A DNA stretch of 64,000 nt. Origin: Diogma glabrata (lineage: Eukaryota; Arthropoda; Insecta; Diptera; Cylindrotomidae). Location of the stretch: contig OY856186.1 of assembly GCA_963693315.1 (NCBI GenBank), forward strand, positions 305,861,879 through 305,925,878, read 5' to 3'. Shown here piece after piece: positions 45,330 through 57,100 of this stretch; position 1 is the stretch's first letter, and each line of letters opens with the position of its first letter. Position numbers and translations under genes: made by a program. A model generated the notes under the pieces. That model did no database searches. It worked only from the letters and a program-made list of their open reading frames with translations, and was not told the origin of the DNA.

Positions 45330-45636
45330 TAAATATAAAAAAAGAAAAAAAAGTTTTAAGTTTTAAACCATGACCAAAACTACGTGAAAAAGCCTCAAAA
45401 ATTCAACCGCGCATAACGCCGATTCAGAGTACACAAAAAATAAAAGCAGAAACAACTTTTTTCCTTTCGTCAATACCAACAAAATATCAAAATTTCAGAT
45501 TTTTCAAAAATCAAAAATTTAAAAATCAACAAAAAATTGTACGTTTTCAAAATAATAGCCCTCCTATAATAAGAAAACAATGAAAAATATTACGCAAATA
45601 TCTTTATATCAATAAACAAAATAATCGAAATAATAT

Positions 45637-45955
45637 CGAAAACCGTCCTTGTTCAAAGACAAAAGACGACTGAAATGAAAGAAAATAAATTTTTAAGTTT
45701 CGTTTTTGTTGTTCGTTGTTCGATAGCTAATATATAAAAAAGAAAATATCATTCATAAAATATCATCATAAATATCATTCATCAAATATCATTCATAAAA
45801 TCAACATTATTACGCATATTACGCATATAATCTCTTTTATTCCGACGACTCGAAAACCGTCCTTTGTTCAAAGACAAAAGACGACTGAAATGAATGAGAA
45901 AAAAAAGTTTCGTTTTTGTTGTTCGCTAATATATAAAAAAGAAAATATAAAAAAA
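45637..45955. repeat. ~110-bp direct repeat
   Basis: TCGAAAACCGTCCTTGTTCA, AAGACAAAAGACGACTGAAA and GTTTCGTTTTTGTTGTTCG at 45637-45750 recur at 45850-45955, separated by an ATCATTCATAAAAT repeat. Confidence 0.75.
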
Positions 45956-45959
45956 TAAA

Positions 45960-47084
45960 ATAAATTTTTAATTTCGTTTTTATATGTATGTAAACTTATA
46001 ATGCATATGTATATAAAAAGTTTTCCGTATATAATAACTTTTTTATTTATGATCCGATTTGTGTGAATCCGAATCCGATTATAGGTTACACTAATATCAG
46101 TTAGCTGTGAAAATTTGAAATGAATCCATCTGCGAATAAAAAAGCCTTAGGCTCCACAAAGTTTTGATCTAGCGTATTAATATATAAGAAGATTTACATT
46201 TTCTTCTAATATATAATAAAGAATTAAAAGTGTATTTGGGTACTAGTTTTCTTTGATGTTTGGGCATTTCATAATGTAGGAATGAAAATGCTATGAAATT
46301 TACACACTGGGAAGAAAAACTTTATATTAGCTGAATTTATACGAAATAACGAAATAACGGGAATTGGAGCTTAAGAAAGAATTGAAAAAAAAAAAAAGGT
46401 TACTGAAAGGAAACGGCGAAAATCATCTCAATTACCATCAGCAATATGCAAGAATTCAAGAATACATACAAATATTAACTAGGTTAGTTTTATTTTACAT
46501 TATTATTTTACATTTTCTTTTTGAATATCAGTTTCTTTTATAAATTAATTTTTGTTATGGGCTAAGAAAACTAAGTCCAAATAGGAGATTCCCAAAACCT
46601 GATTTTATATGGAGGACAAATACTTTCCGGATGCTAAAAATATTGATTGTATTTATATGACAAATAGTGTAGTGGAATTTGCACATACTATAGTCCTTTG
46701 CTAACAAAGTTTAGGCATGTTTATTGAAAATTATAAAGAATTTTAAACTAAAGTTTTTGAATATCAGAAGATACCATGAAAACTAAGCTTTGAGAATATA
46801 AATCAAGTTTTTTAAGGAATTTGTTGCTTTTAAAACTTTAGTGAATAAAATCGTCCAGGAATCCACTTGAAGATAAGGCATTCCAGAGATTATAAAAGGC
46901 TTGTATATACTATAAGAAGCTGGTCGCTATTGAAAAATCAGCTACACATCTTATATATGAACTTTGTTTTTCAAAGAAGAATTTGGTATCAAGTGTTTCT
47001 TTGTTGTGAGCTTGATCAGTTCAGGAAACTTTCTATGAAATAAATTTAACACATTTTTTTTTAAATGTAGGTGTTGTAAAGGAT
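45960..47084. other. AT-rich spacer
   Basis: No gene recognised. The part just before 47085 may be an exon/intron of the element copy that follows. Confidence 0.3.
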
Positions 47085-47580
47085 GTATCCCAGCAGGGGT
47101 TTGACGATTTGGACAACGCTGCAAAAACTTTTTATACATAACAACAAAATTTTGCAACATCATTTTATTTACGTCACAGATCAAAAACACTTAATTTTCA
47201 AAATGAATTATCAAGAAGTATAATTTTTGCTGCCTTATAACAATAAAATTTTATCTTGTTTAAATTTGTTTAACAGCTTTATCGAACTTATTTTAAAATC
47301 AATAACTAACTCCAAATAATTTTTTGTACATTTTGTAACATAATGTATAATACTTTTTAAATTCTGTTTGTTCATACATATGTTTATATTAAAAGTTTAA
47401 TCATATTTGAATTGTTTAACTAAGTTACTTATATTCAAACTAAGTTCAATTGTTAATTATTTTATTTTAAAGCTGCAAGCAAATAATCAACAGGCGATTA
47501 AGTTTATATTAAAATTTTTTGGAGAACTCTAATCCTTTTTTATTTTAATGTAACTCCAATAAAACATTTACTTCTATTTT
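47085..47580 (+). pseudogene. Second copy of the unclassified element's 3' end
   Basis: GGTTTGACGATTTGGACAAC then GCTGCAAAAAC encodes GFDDLDNAAKTF, matching EFDDLDNSAKTI at 41430. The following ~450 bp parallel 41520-42060 (AAAATGAATTATCAAGA, GCAAATAATCAACAGGCGAT, AGAACTCTAATCCTTTTTTA). It is frameshifted and 5'-truncated, in the same orientation as the first copy. Confidence 0.65.
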
Positions 47581-47835
47581 ATACTTCATCTAAAGTGCTT
47601 ATATGAGAATGGTATTTCAGAAGTTTTGCAAGGTAAATTTATTTGAGAATACATATATAAATTATCATTTACTACCTTTTGAAAATTTGTCAAGTCCATA
47701 AAGAAAAAATACGAACGATAACTATCGAATTATTTGACGTACTGCTGGAAATCGATGCCAAATCCAAAAAATATCAGTCGTTTTTTTGTCAATGTGGCAC
47801 CAATTTTTAACAGTTTTATTTGGCCAGATCCTGCA

Positions 47836-47910
47836 AGCCTTGAGCGTTACACCAGAGCAACAAGAGCAGCTCATCGAGTAATAAGATGTAGAGATGAGAT
47901 GTAGAACTGA
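47836..47910 (+). pseudogene. Small LINE RT C-terminal scrap
   Basis: ASLERYTRATRAAHRVIRCR parallels ANLSRHTRAKVAAHPF...IIRCRT near the end of the RT at 38250-38320. Only ~25 codons remain. Confidence 0.5.
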
Positions 47911-48049
47911 TTCATTATATCTGACATTGATGTGATATAGAGATCTAGAAGAAAGCTTGTATCACCGCCATTATGAGGAATTAAAGTAAATTAATTTAAC
48001 AATTGGAGACATATTTTTAAAATTTTGAGATTTTAACAATTTGAGACAT

Positions 48050-48185
48050 ATCCTGTAAGGCGCCAAATATTTCTGCCACCCTTCCACTGTTGTCGTCGTC
48101 GGTCGCCATACAAAATTTTAACCACGGATTGTTGTGGACGTTAAAGTCACCGACAACAGTAATCTCATAATTAGGAAATCAAATA
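48050..48185 (-). pseudogene. Small LINE endonuclease scrap
   Basis: On the minus strand, FPNYEITVVGDFNVHNNPWL then GRVAEIFGAL is the GDFN box of a jockey-like endonuclease (compare 36020-36110). It is opposite in orientation to the scrap at 47836. Confidence 0.7.
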
Positions 48186-48189
48186 TACA

Positions 48190-49075
48190 ATGCTTTTTTG
48201 TAATAATTTGATTAATTTTTTTACAAATCTTAACAAACTAATTAAATCTTTTGTAATGTTATTCTTACAATTTCAAAAGGACGAGATTCGTTTGTAAATC
48301 GTCAAGGGTGGTTATATAAACTAAAAATAGTAGAAGTTTCCAAAATAAACATCGTTATAATTCGTAAATTAATTTTTTCTATTTTGCGTCTAAAATAAAG
48401 TCATTTCGATACCCAAATGCGTATCGAAATGGCCTTCATTAAGATACGCAAAGTTTTGTTTTTCAAGGTTGGTCACATTGGTCATACAAACGTCAGTGAA
48501 AGTTAAAACGAATAATTATATAAATAAAATTATTCTTATTAATTAATCTTATTATTAAAAAATAATCTAAATTAGTGTTAAATATTTTAATTAATTAAAA
48601 TAATTAGTATAATAATAAAAAAATATCAAATTGACTATATTTTAATAAAATACACATTTTATGAAAGCTAGTTTTGCAACAAAAAAATATATAGAAATAT
48701 GATGAAACGCAGAGCTTACTATTTTGAATTGAAATTTTTAGAAATTTTCTTTAAAACATTAAAACATAAAAAATATTTTTTAAAATTTCAAGACAAAAAA
48801 TGCAAAGTAGAAAAAATAGTATAAAAAACTCGTTTCATAAGACGTTTTATCGCACTTATCCTTTAGAAAACTCCCCGCTGCGCGGGTCGTTTTCTAAACA
48901 GATTGCGTGCGATAAAATCGTCGATTATGAAACTAGTTTCTTAATATACTATTTTGAAATCAAAGTGAACAGACGTGTTTTTATTATGTAATTTAAAGTA
49001 ATTATTAAACAAAAAAATAAATATTTAATTGTCATTTGATATAATAACGGAAAATAAAAACATAAGCTAAATAGA
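48190..49075. other. AT-rich; LINE 5' UTR likely at the right end
   Basis: No gene. A GC-centred palindrome lies at 48838-48925. The last part before 49076 is probably 5' leader of the LINE whose ORF1 follows. Confidence 0.35.
48838..48925. repeat. Imperfect palindrome with GC core
   Basis: TTTTATCGCAC...TTTAGAAAAC pairs with GTTTTCTAAA...GTGCGATAAAA around CCCCGCTGCGCGGG. Its role is unknown; it could be a small MITE. Confidence 0.65.
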
Positions 49076-50203
49076 ATGACAGAGTTCTGTAAAAAATGTG
49101 AAGGTCGGTTTAAGAAATCTGATAATGGTTATAGTTTTTACACGTGTAAAGGTGGTTGTGGTGGAGTTTATCATCCAAAATGCTGTGGGCTAAATTCTGC
49201 TTATGATGAAAATTTAGTTAACGAAAATGCATTTCTAGTTATAGTATGTGCAGAGTGCCAAGAAAAGAAAGATCAATTTATTAGTGCGATAAACAATGTT
49301 CATGTTCTCATTAAAGAAATCAAAGAATCTTTTGCTTTGCAAATAAAATCAGTTGAGAATTTAGTACAAGGTGTAAATAGTATTGAAAGAAATGACGGTA
49401 AAATGGTGAATGAAATAAAAAAAATTTGTGCTGATAACAGTAAACAAATTCCAACGTTTGCTGAGGTAGTGAAAAAATTACCGAGCGTTACGTTCAAACC
49501 AGTCAATAATATAGATGGTTTGAATGCCGAAAAAGTAATAAAAGATAAAATTGATCCGGTTAGTAATAACATAAGAGTTTCTAGATTGACTAAAAATAGA
49601 GATGGTTCAATCATAATTTCATGCGATGATACTGAATCAGCTGAAAAATTACAACTCGTTTGTAAAGAACAATTTGAGATTGTGCAAACACAACAAAGGA
49701 AATTGAGAGTAAAAATTGTGAATATATCAGATAAATTAGCTGATCAAGAACTAATCGACAGCCTAAAACATCAACACGAGCTACTTAAAAATAGTGAAAT
49801 TATTGTTAAAGTGATGTATAAAACCAACAGGAGATATAAACCTTTTCATGTGGTTATAGAAGTCGATGTGGATGTATATAAAGTGTTATTGTCTACTGGA
49901 AAAGTAAATTTAGGTTGGGATAAATGCCCCGTTTTTGATGGAATATTCATTAGAAGATGTTATAAATGCTTAGGTTTTGGGCATAAAAGTTCGGTTTGCA
50001 ATGAAAATAATATTTGTGCTGAGTGTGCAGAGATTACAGAGGACCAACACGTATGCTCTTCAGATAATAAAAAATGTATTAACTGTGTTAAAGTGAACAA
50101 GGAGACAAATTTGGGTTTGAATAAACAACATAGTGCTTTAGATATTCTTAACTGTAATGTATATCGAAGGAAAATTCAAGCTGAAAAAAGGAAGATATTG
50201 TAG
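49076..50203 (+). CDS. LINE ORF1 protein: PHD finger + zinc knuckles
   Basis: ORF1 proteins bind LINE RNA. This 375-aa frame is fully open. Residues 1-60 form a PHD-like finger (CKKCEGRF, CKGGCGGVYHPKCCG, CAECQEKK). Residues ~65-115 are heptad-rich and could be a coiled coil. Residues ~160-290 resemble the RRM-like middle (NNIRVSRLTKNRDGSIIISC, KPFHVVIEVDVDVYKVLL). Residues ~300-345 hold a CCHC knuckle, CYKCLGFGHKSSVC, then CAECAEITEDQHVC and CINC. ATG at 49076 follows a stretch rich in stops. ORF2 begins 10-20 bp downstream. It is the CR1/jockey style of ORF1. Confidence 0.88.
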   Translation: MTEFCKKCEGRFKKSDNGYSFYTCKGGCGGVYHPKCCGLNSAYDENLVNENAFLVIVCAECQEKKDQFISAINNVHVLIKEIKESFALQIKSVENLVQGVNSIERNDGKMVNEIKKICADNSKQIPTFAEVVKKLPSVTFKPVNNIDGLNAEKVIKDKIDPVSNNIRVSRLTKNRDGSIIISCDDTESAEKLQLVCKEQFEIVQTQQRKLRVKIVNISDKLADQELIDSLKHQHELLKNSEIIVKVMYKTNRRYKPFHVVIEVDVDVYKVLLSTGKVNLGWDKCPVFDGIFIRRCYKCLGFGHKSSVCNENNICAECAEITEDQHVCSSDNKKCINCVKVNKETNLGLNKQHSALDILNCNVYRRKIQAEKRKIL

Positions 50204-50212
50204 CAGTTAAAA

Positions 50213-50655
50213 ATGAATAATAACAGTGGATTAAATGGGATCAATGGTCAATCAAATAGTCGATCTCAAAACTATCAGTTTATCTCAAATCATAATAACA
50301 ATATAATATATTTCCAAAATGTCCGGGGAATGAGCTCTAAATCATCTGAATTCAGAAATTTTGTTCATTCAAATAATTATATGATATACGTCATTACTGA
50401 AACTTGGTTTTATGATGGTTTGTTGAGTTCAGAATGAATAATATCAGTTGCACTCGTTGATTGCGTATCCACAATTTATCTTGACGAGTCCAGTTGTACT
50501 ATTTTTGTATTTGTTGAGTTTTACCGCCTTTTATGTTTGTACAAACAAATTACCAAATTATTCCAAAAATGATGCGTTTCCTATTTCACAGCAGAGGTTC
50601 AATTATTATATTCAGATGAGATGAGAATGTCCGGGTATAATTTCCAAAAAAATCG
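50213..50655 (+). pseudogene. LINE ORF2 endonuclease start, interrupted and truncated
   Basis: MNNNSGLNGINGQSNSRSQ leads to IIYFQNVRGMSSKSSEFRNF and YVITETWFYDGLLSS, an N-terminal endonuclease with the catalytic Glu in TETW. A 177-bp insertion (50434-50610) stops the frame. Skipping it gives LSSDEMRMSGYNFQKNRY in frame, fitting the S-E-x-x-x-x-GY-x-x-x-R-x-D-R pattern that follows. The frame then ends at TAA 50653. The rest of ORF2 is absent here, so the LINE is 3'-truncated or cut by a later event. Confidence 0.75.
50434..50610. mobile_element. 177-bp insertion with 6-bp target duplication
   Basis: TTCAGA at 50428-50433 and 50611-50616 flanks the insert. Removing one copy plus the insert restores the endonuclease reading frame. 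The interior is AT-rich and non-coding. The ends (ATGAATAATATC and the complement TATAATAATTG) are only weakly inverted. Confidence 0.6.
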
Positions 50656-51044
50656 TTATTAAATAAAAACAATAAAATAATATTCAAATATTGTTTTATT
50701 TTAACAAAATCACAGCTAATTAATATTTTTCACCGTTCACAGGAAAGTTCAAATATAAAGTGAAGATGACTATGCAAGTTTTAATCAAAAGCTTTTAATA
50801 ATTAATCGAAGCCTTTCTTAATATTTCCAAATATAAATTAAATTTCCTTACATCTATTGTAAAAAAAGGTGAATTTTACTAATTTAATATGATCGAAAGG
50901 TTTTGACCTAAGCTAATTGATTATTCTATGATTTGTTGATTTTAATTAGATTCACTAAATCTATATTCTGATAGATGAACTAATATTTTTCTATATTAAA
51001 TTATTGTTTTTTAATTAGTTGTTGCTTTTGAAGTTGTAATTGAC
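50656..51044. other. AT-rich; likely part of a BEL/Pao LTR
   Basis: No gene. If Harbinger B is removed, this sequence is continuous with 53929-54160, which lies downstream of a BEL/Pao pol on the minus strand, so part of it may be LTR. Confidence 0.3.
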
Positions 51045-51383
51045 ATTGGCTGCGTTTAGACCACAGCTAAATTAGCATTGCTATATGCAAATGACAATTG
51101 TAACAACGGTATAAACGCGACAAGGTTATAACTCAGCCAGCTAATTTAGCACTGATAATTTAGCAGTGCTACAATAGTAGCAAAGCTAACTAGCTGCGGT
51201 ATGAACCGTTTACAATTCTTCAAACGTCATTTTTTTTATATTCCGACATACTTTTTGTCATTTGGGAATAATTTGTATGGTTAGTGTGTGTATACATTTG
51301 CAATTTTATTTATTTTTTACTTGTTAAATTTTTGTGTTATGTGTGTTTTGTGTTTAAAAATAGTTTAATTTTAGGAAACTATA

Positions 51384-52243
51384 ATGGAGAAAAGAAAGAA
51401 ATCGTCCAATTGTCTCCACAGTGAAATAAATTTATTATTAGACATAATGCTCGAAAAAGAGGTTATGAAGATGTTCGATGACAAAAAAACCAGAACATCT
51501 GAGATTTATAAAATAATAAGCGATGAATTGAGAAATTTGGGATACGACCGGGATGAATCACAAATACAATATAAATTTGTTAAATTAAAAACAAATAAAC
51601 AACAATACAATTTGAAACAAATAAACAACAATAAAAAAAGTGGACATCACAGAGAAGACGATCAATTTTACGACAAGATTTCGCAGCTTTTACAGAATCG
51701 TCCAGCAGCAGCCTTTCGTGCTAGTGGATTTGATTCAAGTAGCAGTAAGTACTTATTAAACTTATTTATATGTATATAGTTATCTTATTAAACTTTTTTT
51801 AAAGTTCACGAACCACTGCTATCTACTAGTAGTACTGAGATTTATGAAGATATCGAGCAAACTTCGTATACAAACAGTAGCATTTCTGTGCAGTCCCCAT
51901 CTAGTTCAAAGGATAATGGTCCTACATCTAAAAGAGGTAAGGAATCTTCAAAATTCATACATATAACAAACAACATATATACACTATATTTTTTAAAATT
52001 TTATTTTTTGTAGCACGTACAAGTTATCGAGCTGTAGTTACGTCACTTACATCCGATTTAAAAAAAAGTATCGCTGATGAAACCAAGAAAACTATTCAAG
52101 CTTTGGAGAAGTTGCAAAAGGACGATCAAAAGTTCCAGGTAGAAATGCAGCAGAAGGATCAGGATTTCTTGCTAGAATTATTCAATAATTCTGCAAGTAC
52201 ATCCAATAATATACGTTTACCTGTATATTATACTGATGAATAA
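51384..52243 (+). CDS. Harbinger Myb/SANT-like DNA-binding protein
   Basis: The partner protein of Harbinger transposase, expected to bind the element's ends and assist nuclear entry. Three exons, 51384-51744, 51805-51936 and 52014-52243, join in phase (donors GTAAGT and GTAAGG, acceptors AAAG and TGTAG) into 240 aa with no stop. Residues ~10-100 are a trihelix/Myb-like domain: SEINLLLDIMLEKEV, TRTSEIYKIISDELRNLGYD, QIQYKFVKLKTNKQQY and DQFYDKISQLLQNRP. The middle is Ser/Thr-rich. Residues ~160-225 form a likely coiled coil (SDLKKSIADETKKTIQALEK). The ATG is preceded by ATTTTAGGAAACTATA, so an upstream non-coding exon may exist. Confidence 0.87.
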
Positions 52244-52416
52244 TGACCACTTGTTTGGACTGAATTGTTATATTATTTTAAATACAAGCATATATGTGAT
52301 TAATTGAAATATTGTCTTCAAAAAGGTACAAAATGAATTTAATAAATGTACTAGTTAATTTTTATTTACCAAACAGTTCAAATTTTTATTAAATTGGTAC
52401 AAATTAAATATTTATA

Positions 52417-53800
52417 TTACGTATGTATATTTTCTTGATAAAGTTTGTTCGCTATTGCATTTCTCACTGCTTCTGCTGCTGGCCATAAGGTTTCTATCGG
52501 TTCCAAATTGTCCATAGAGCTGTTTATATTACTATTAATTTCATCGGTATTCATCTGTGTTACTAATTCGTCCCTCATGATATTGTGCAACGTACAACAT
52601 GCTGCAACAACGAGTGGCATAAAATTTGAAGCAATTTCAGAACGGCGTGATAAAATTCTCCAACATTTTTTTAAAATGCCAAAAGCTTGCTCCACTTTGA
52701 CCCTTCCTCGATTCAACCGTTGATTATATATATATTTCCTCATCTCTAAACCAGTTCCAGGAAAATCTTTCAAAATCCACGGAAGAAGGGGATACGCTGG
52801 ATCGCCTAGCAATAAATATGGGATATTTATGCCTTCGATGAAATAACTGGATGTAGGAAAAATATCATCATGACGCTGATACAGTTCAGATCCCTTTAGT
52901 ACCACGGAGTCGTGCACATTCCCCGGGAATTTGCAAGAAATATCTAAAAAACTGTAACAATAATTACGTATTTAATGTTATTAAAATCAACTTGTTTAAT
53001 TTTAATTTTATATGTACCAATAATTATGGTCAACTACAGCTTGCAATACTATTGATGTAAATCCTTTTCTGTTAATAAAATCTTTGCTACCTTCAAGTGG
53101 AGCAGTTACTGGGATGTGGCTACAATCAATTGCTCCTAATATATTTTTAATTCCAGTGATTTTAAAAAATTCTGTTGATATAAGCTGTTCTTCTCCTGAA
53201 CTTGGCATTTTAATATGAAGCGGCGTCAAAAGCTTTATAATAGCTGAAATTACTTCGTGGAAATATTTATGTACGGTAGATTTGCCAAAACCGAAAACAT
53301 TCCCAATGACCTGATACTCACTGCAACTTTTTAATTTATATAAGGTTACAGCAACCTTTTCTTCAACCGTTGCTTGTTTTTGGTTACCAGAGAGAGGATT
53401 TGGTTTCGGCTCTAAATCTGACCTCAAAGCGTCACATATATAGTTGAATTTCCCGCGCGAAATTCTAAATTCTTGGGAAAACCTTTGATTATTGATTTTT
53501 TGTAAAATATCACTTCCCACGTCAGGGGCGCGGTAGTAAGCCTTTAATGTTCGATGACGCGGTAAATATATGTCTAGGGCTCGATTAATTGTAGCAACTA
53601 GTTTTCGAACCGTCTGAATCCAACTTTTTATGATAATTCTAAAAGTGTTTTTAATTTAATCATTTAAATAGAGAAAGAAATATACTCGTATTATGTAGGT
53701 ATATATTAAATTTTCAAAATACATACCTGCTTTTTCTATTTATTCCACTTTTATGCTGTCTGATAGCTCTATTCCGTCGGTTTTTAAATATAATAATTTT
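52417..53800 (-). CDS. Harbinger B DDE transposase
   Basis: This enzyme excises and inserts Harbinger elements. Main exons are ~53640-53018 and 52951-52417, split by a 66-bp intron (GTACAT...TTACAG) that joins DHNYC|FLDISC in phase. An upstream exon (about 53800-53730, ending AAAAGCAG before GTATGT) reads FKNRRNRAIRQHKSGI in phase, but no in-frame ATG is seen. An A10 run just after an out-of-frame ATG (MNVRKKK) suggests a 1-base indel there. The catalytic triad is complete: D in LGAIDCSHI, D in GNVHDSVVLKGS, E in VKVEQAFGILKKCWRIL. An HTH-like region is FGFGKSTVHKYFHEVI. The C-terminal ~200 aa are open to 52417. It is probably functional or very recently so. Confidence 0.85.
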
Positions 53801-53928
53801 TTTTTTCGAACGTTCATGTTTAATTTGTCGTCATTTGACGTTGATGTCCACATACGATATGAACCTTAGCTAAATTACTTTGACGTTTATAGCATTGCTA
53901 ATTTAGCTGAGGTCTAAACGCAGCCATT

Positions 53929-54160
53929 GATGTAAACAAACAAAAAAATGGTTTGTTTACTATTTTAAGATAACAAATAAAAAGGTAATACATTATATTA
54001 AGCCTAAATTTATAACTAAATTAAAATATTTTGTTTACAGATGAACATTGGAATCTTCTAGCTGGATTTCGTAATATGATAAGTATAGATATTTTCTTCA
54101 TCGTTGATTTGATTAATGTTTTATTTATTTGTTTAGGTATTGTCATCATACTCCGCCTCG
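53929..54160 (-). other. Probable BEL/Pao polypurine tract and LTR start
   Basis: On the minus strand, just after the pol stop, comes TTAACGACTAAGTCGTTAA (a palindrome), then GAGGCGGAGTA and TGATGACAATACC. A purine-rich tract followed by TG is typical before a BEL 3' LTR. The LTR's other end and its 5' partner are not visible, and Harbinger B is inserted at 53925. Confidence 0.35.
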
Positions 54161-54175
54161 TTAACGACTTAGTCG

Positions 54176-57100
54176 TTAACCATCATCCTGTTGTGGTAGT
54201 TTGCAGATTTTAACGATTGGGCGTTTTAATATATTTTTGGACGTCTTTACAGTGACAACTCTAACATTGCCTTGATCATCTGGATGCAACTCTATGATCT
54301 TCCCAAGCATCCATTTGTATGATGGTAAGTTGTCTTCTTTAATTAACACCACGTCTCCATTTTTAAAATTAGGTTGTAATTCACGCCATTTGTTTCTTTG
54401 TTGTAGATTGTGGAAATACTCCACACTGAATTTTTTCCAGAAGGCTTGAACACGCTGTTGAACATTTTGCCACCTAGAAAGCCTGCTGGTCGGTGTATTT
54501 TCACTAATATTTTCTTCTGGAATATAAAAATTTCCTGAGCCAATCAAGAAATGTGCTGGTGTTAAAACATCAATAGAAGCATCATCATCAGCTGTCGCGT
54601 AGAGTGGCCTTGAATTTAAAATGGCTTCAATTTGAGTAAGCATAGTTGTCATCTCTTCGAACGTTAGGTGAGTATTTGAGGAATATTTGAGTAAATGTGA
54701 CTTCACTGACTTCACAGCTGCTTCCCACAAACCCCCAAAATGTGGAGATACAGGTGGAATAAAGTGCCACTGTATCTGATCCTGTGCTAAGAACTCTGCA
54801 ATTAGAGAATTGTGATTAATATTTCTAATTTTTTCAAAAATTTCGCCTAGTTTTCGACGTGCTCCAATGAAGTTAGATCCATTGTCACTGTAGATATTTG
54901 CGGGAGCACCTCGCCTTGAGATAAATCGTTTTAAGGATGCTATAAACGCATCTGTAGATAGATCAGTAACGGCTTCAATGTGTACAGCTCTGGTCACCAT
55001 ACAAACAGAATGCAATATACCCCTTGATAAACTTGGCACCTCTTCCCTTTTTTGTAGCAATCTCAATTGGACCCGCATAATCTACACCACAAGATGAGAA
55101 TGGTCTTGTAGCTTTCAATCTTGCTAATGGCAGATCTCCCATTAGTTGCTTAGATGTTTTGGCGTTCTTTCTGAAGCAGACCACACATTTGTTCACTATA
55201 TTTCTGACACTCCTTCTGCCTCCTACTATCCAGAATTGTTGCCTTATCAGATGAAATGTTAGAGTCAAACCAGGATGAAGATTTTTCTTGTGCACATGTA
55301 TTGCAATCATTCGACTTAATGCATGACCCTTTGGTAAAACCATTGGATGTTTATAATCATATTGGCAGTCCAGATGTTTCAATCTGCCACCGACTCTTAA
55401 CATCCCCTCTGCATCTATAAATGGTGCCAATGCTATAATACTGCTGTTTTTTCTAATATTCACATCTCTTTGAAGGCAATCAACCTCATCGGCAAACGCT
55501 TCTCTCTGTACATATTTGATGATTATGAGGTTGGCCTTCCGAAGTTCAATCACAGTAAGAGAACCCGAGCTTCTATTCAACTTGTCATTTCTCATATTAT
55601 TTATAAATCTTAAAACGTAAGCAAAAATTCTTTTCAGTTTATTATAGGAAGATATGTTTTGAATTAATGCGCTGATTTGATCTTCCTTGCAATGGGTGTT
55701 GGAAACTAAAAGCTTGGTTATTTTTCTTTCTTCTTTCAAATATTCTGGATTCACAGCAAAATCATCCTCTTTTGCAGAAGTCGATTGGTAATTTTTTAAC
55801 CATGCTGGGTCATGCCACCAGAGGTCTAGCTTTATTAATTGAAACGGCAAAATCCCACGAGATGCGCAATCTGCAGGATTGTGTTCAGATCGTACATGAT
55901 TCCAGAATTTTCTCGGTATCTGATTGATGATTTCAGCCGTACGATTAGCAACGTAGGTTTTCCACCTGACTGGATGACTCGACAACCACGATAGTACAAT
56001 TGTAGAGTCCGTCCAGGCAAAACATTCCACTGGCATCTTCACTGTTTCTTGCACAAGACGCATAAGTTTTGTGAGTAAATGAGCACCACATAGTTCAAGT
56101 CGTGGTAAGGACACTTGCTTGATTGGAGCCACCTTTGTTTTAGCTGCCATTAAGTTAACTGAGACAACACCATTGTTGTCTACCGCTCTACAATATACCA
56201 CCGCACTATACGCACTTTCGCTGGCATCGGAGAAACCATGTAATTCCATTTTACCGTCTTGTGGAATGTATCTTTTGAGCTTTATTTTTTCTAAATCTTT
56301 CAACTCAACACGGATTTTGTTGTATATTTCTGATATTTCCGCTGGCAGATGATCATCCCATCCCAATTTGTGTAGCCAAAGCCTTTGAAATACTATTTTC
56401 ATTAAAATGATCGAAGGAGATAACCAACCCAGCGGATCAAAGACCCTTGAATGCTCGGAAATAACTTGACGTTTGGTTGGCTCATTACTCTCCTTCAAAT
56501 CGAGTTTAAAGGTAAAAGTATCTTCTGCTGCGTTCCACTGTAGACCTAATATTTTTGATTCTTCTGAATTATTGAACAAAGTGGTTTGTTGTGTCTCTCC
56601 ATTCACTGTGAGTTCAGGCACATTTGATTTCCATTTTCTTAGATTAAAACCACCGCTTATTAACAAATCATTCATTTCTCTTTTTAGTTTCGTCGCTTCC
56701 TCAATGTTATCAGCACCAGAGATAAAATCATCAACGTAAAAATCATTTATAAGATGATCAATGATATTTGGATGACTATCTTGATTATCATATGCTAGCT
56801 GATGAATACTTCTAATAGCTAAAAATGCCGAACTAGATAAACCAAAGGTAACTGTATTTAGTTTACAATGTTTAAGCTCATCAGCTATTTCGCTTCGCCA
56901 TAAAATACGTTGAAATTGACTATCACTTTCACAAACCAAAATTTGATTGTACATTTTCTCAATGTCGGCTGCTAATGCAATTTTGTGCTTTCTGAATCTT
57001 AATAAGATTGACCATAAAGTGGGCTGAATAGTCGGACCGACTAACATCGTTTCATTTAGTGATATCCCAGAAGAAGATTTCGCTGATCCATCAAAAACTA

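Larger units (their letters stand above)
51048..53925. mobile_element. PIF/Harbinger DNA transposon B, apparently complete
   Basis: Both ends read GGCTGCGTTTAGACC-CAGC then TAAATTAGCA-TGCTATA inward, an excellent terminal inverted repeat of ~37 bp. ATT flanks both sides (51045-51047, 53926-53928), a 3-bp target duplication as expected for Harbinger. It carries an intact Myb-like gene (+) and a near-intact transposase (-), convergent. Its 2,878 bp is typical for the family. It is the best-preserved element in the window. Confidence 0.92.

Noticed and set aside
55835..56739. Plus- and minus-strand short frames within BEL pol
   Set aside because: Out-of-frame shadows of the RT/RNase H reading.
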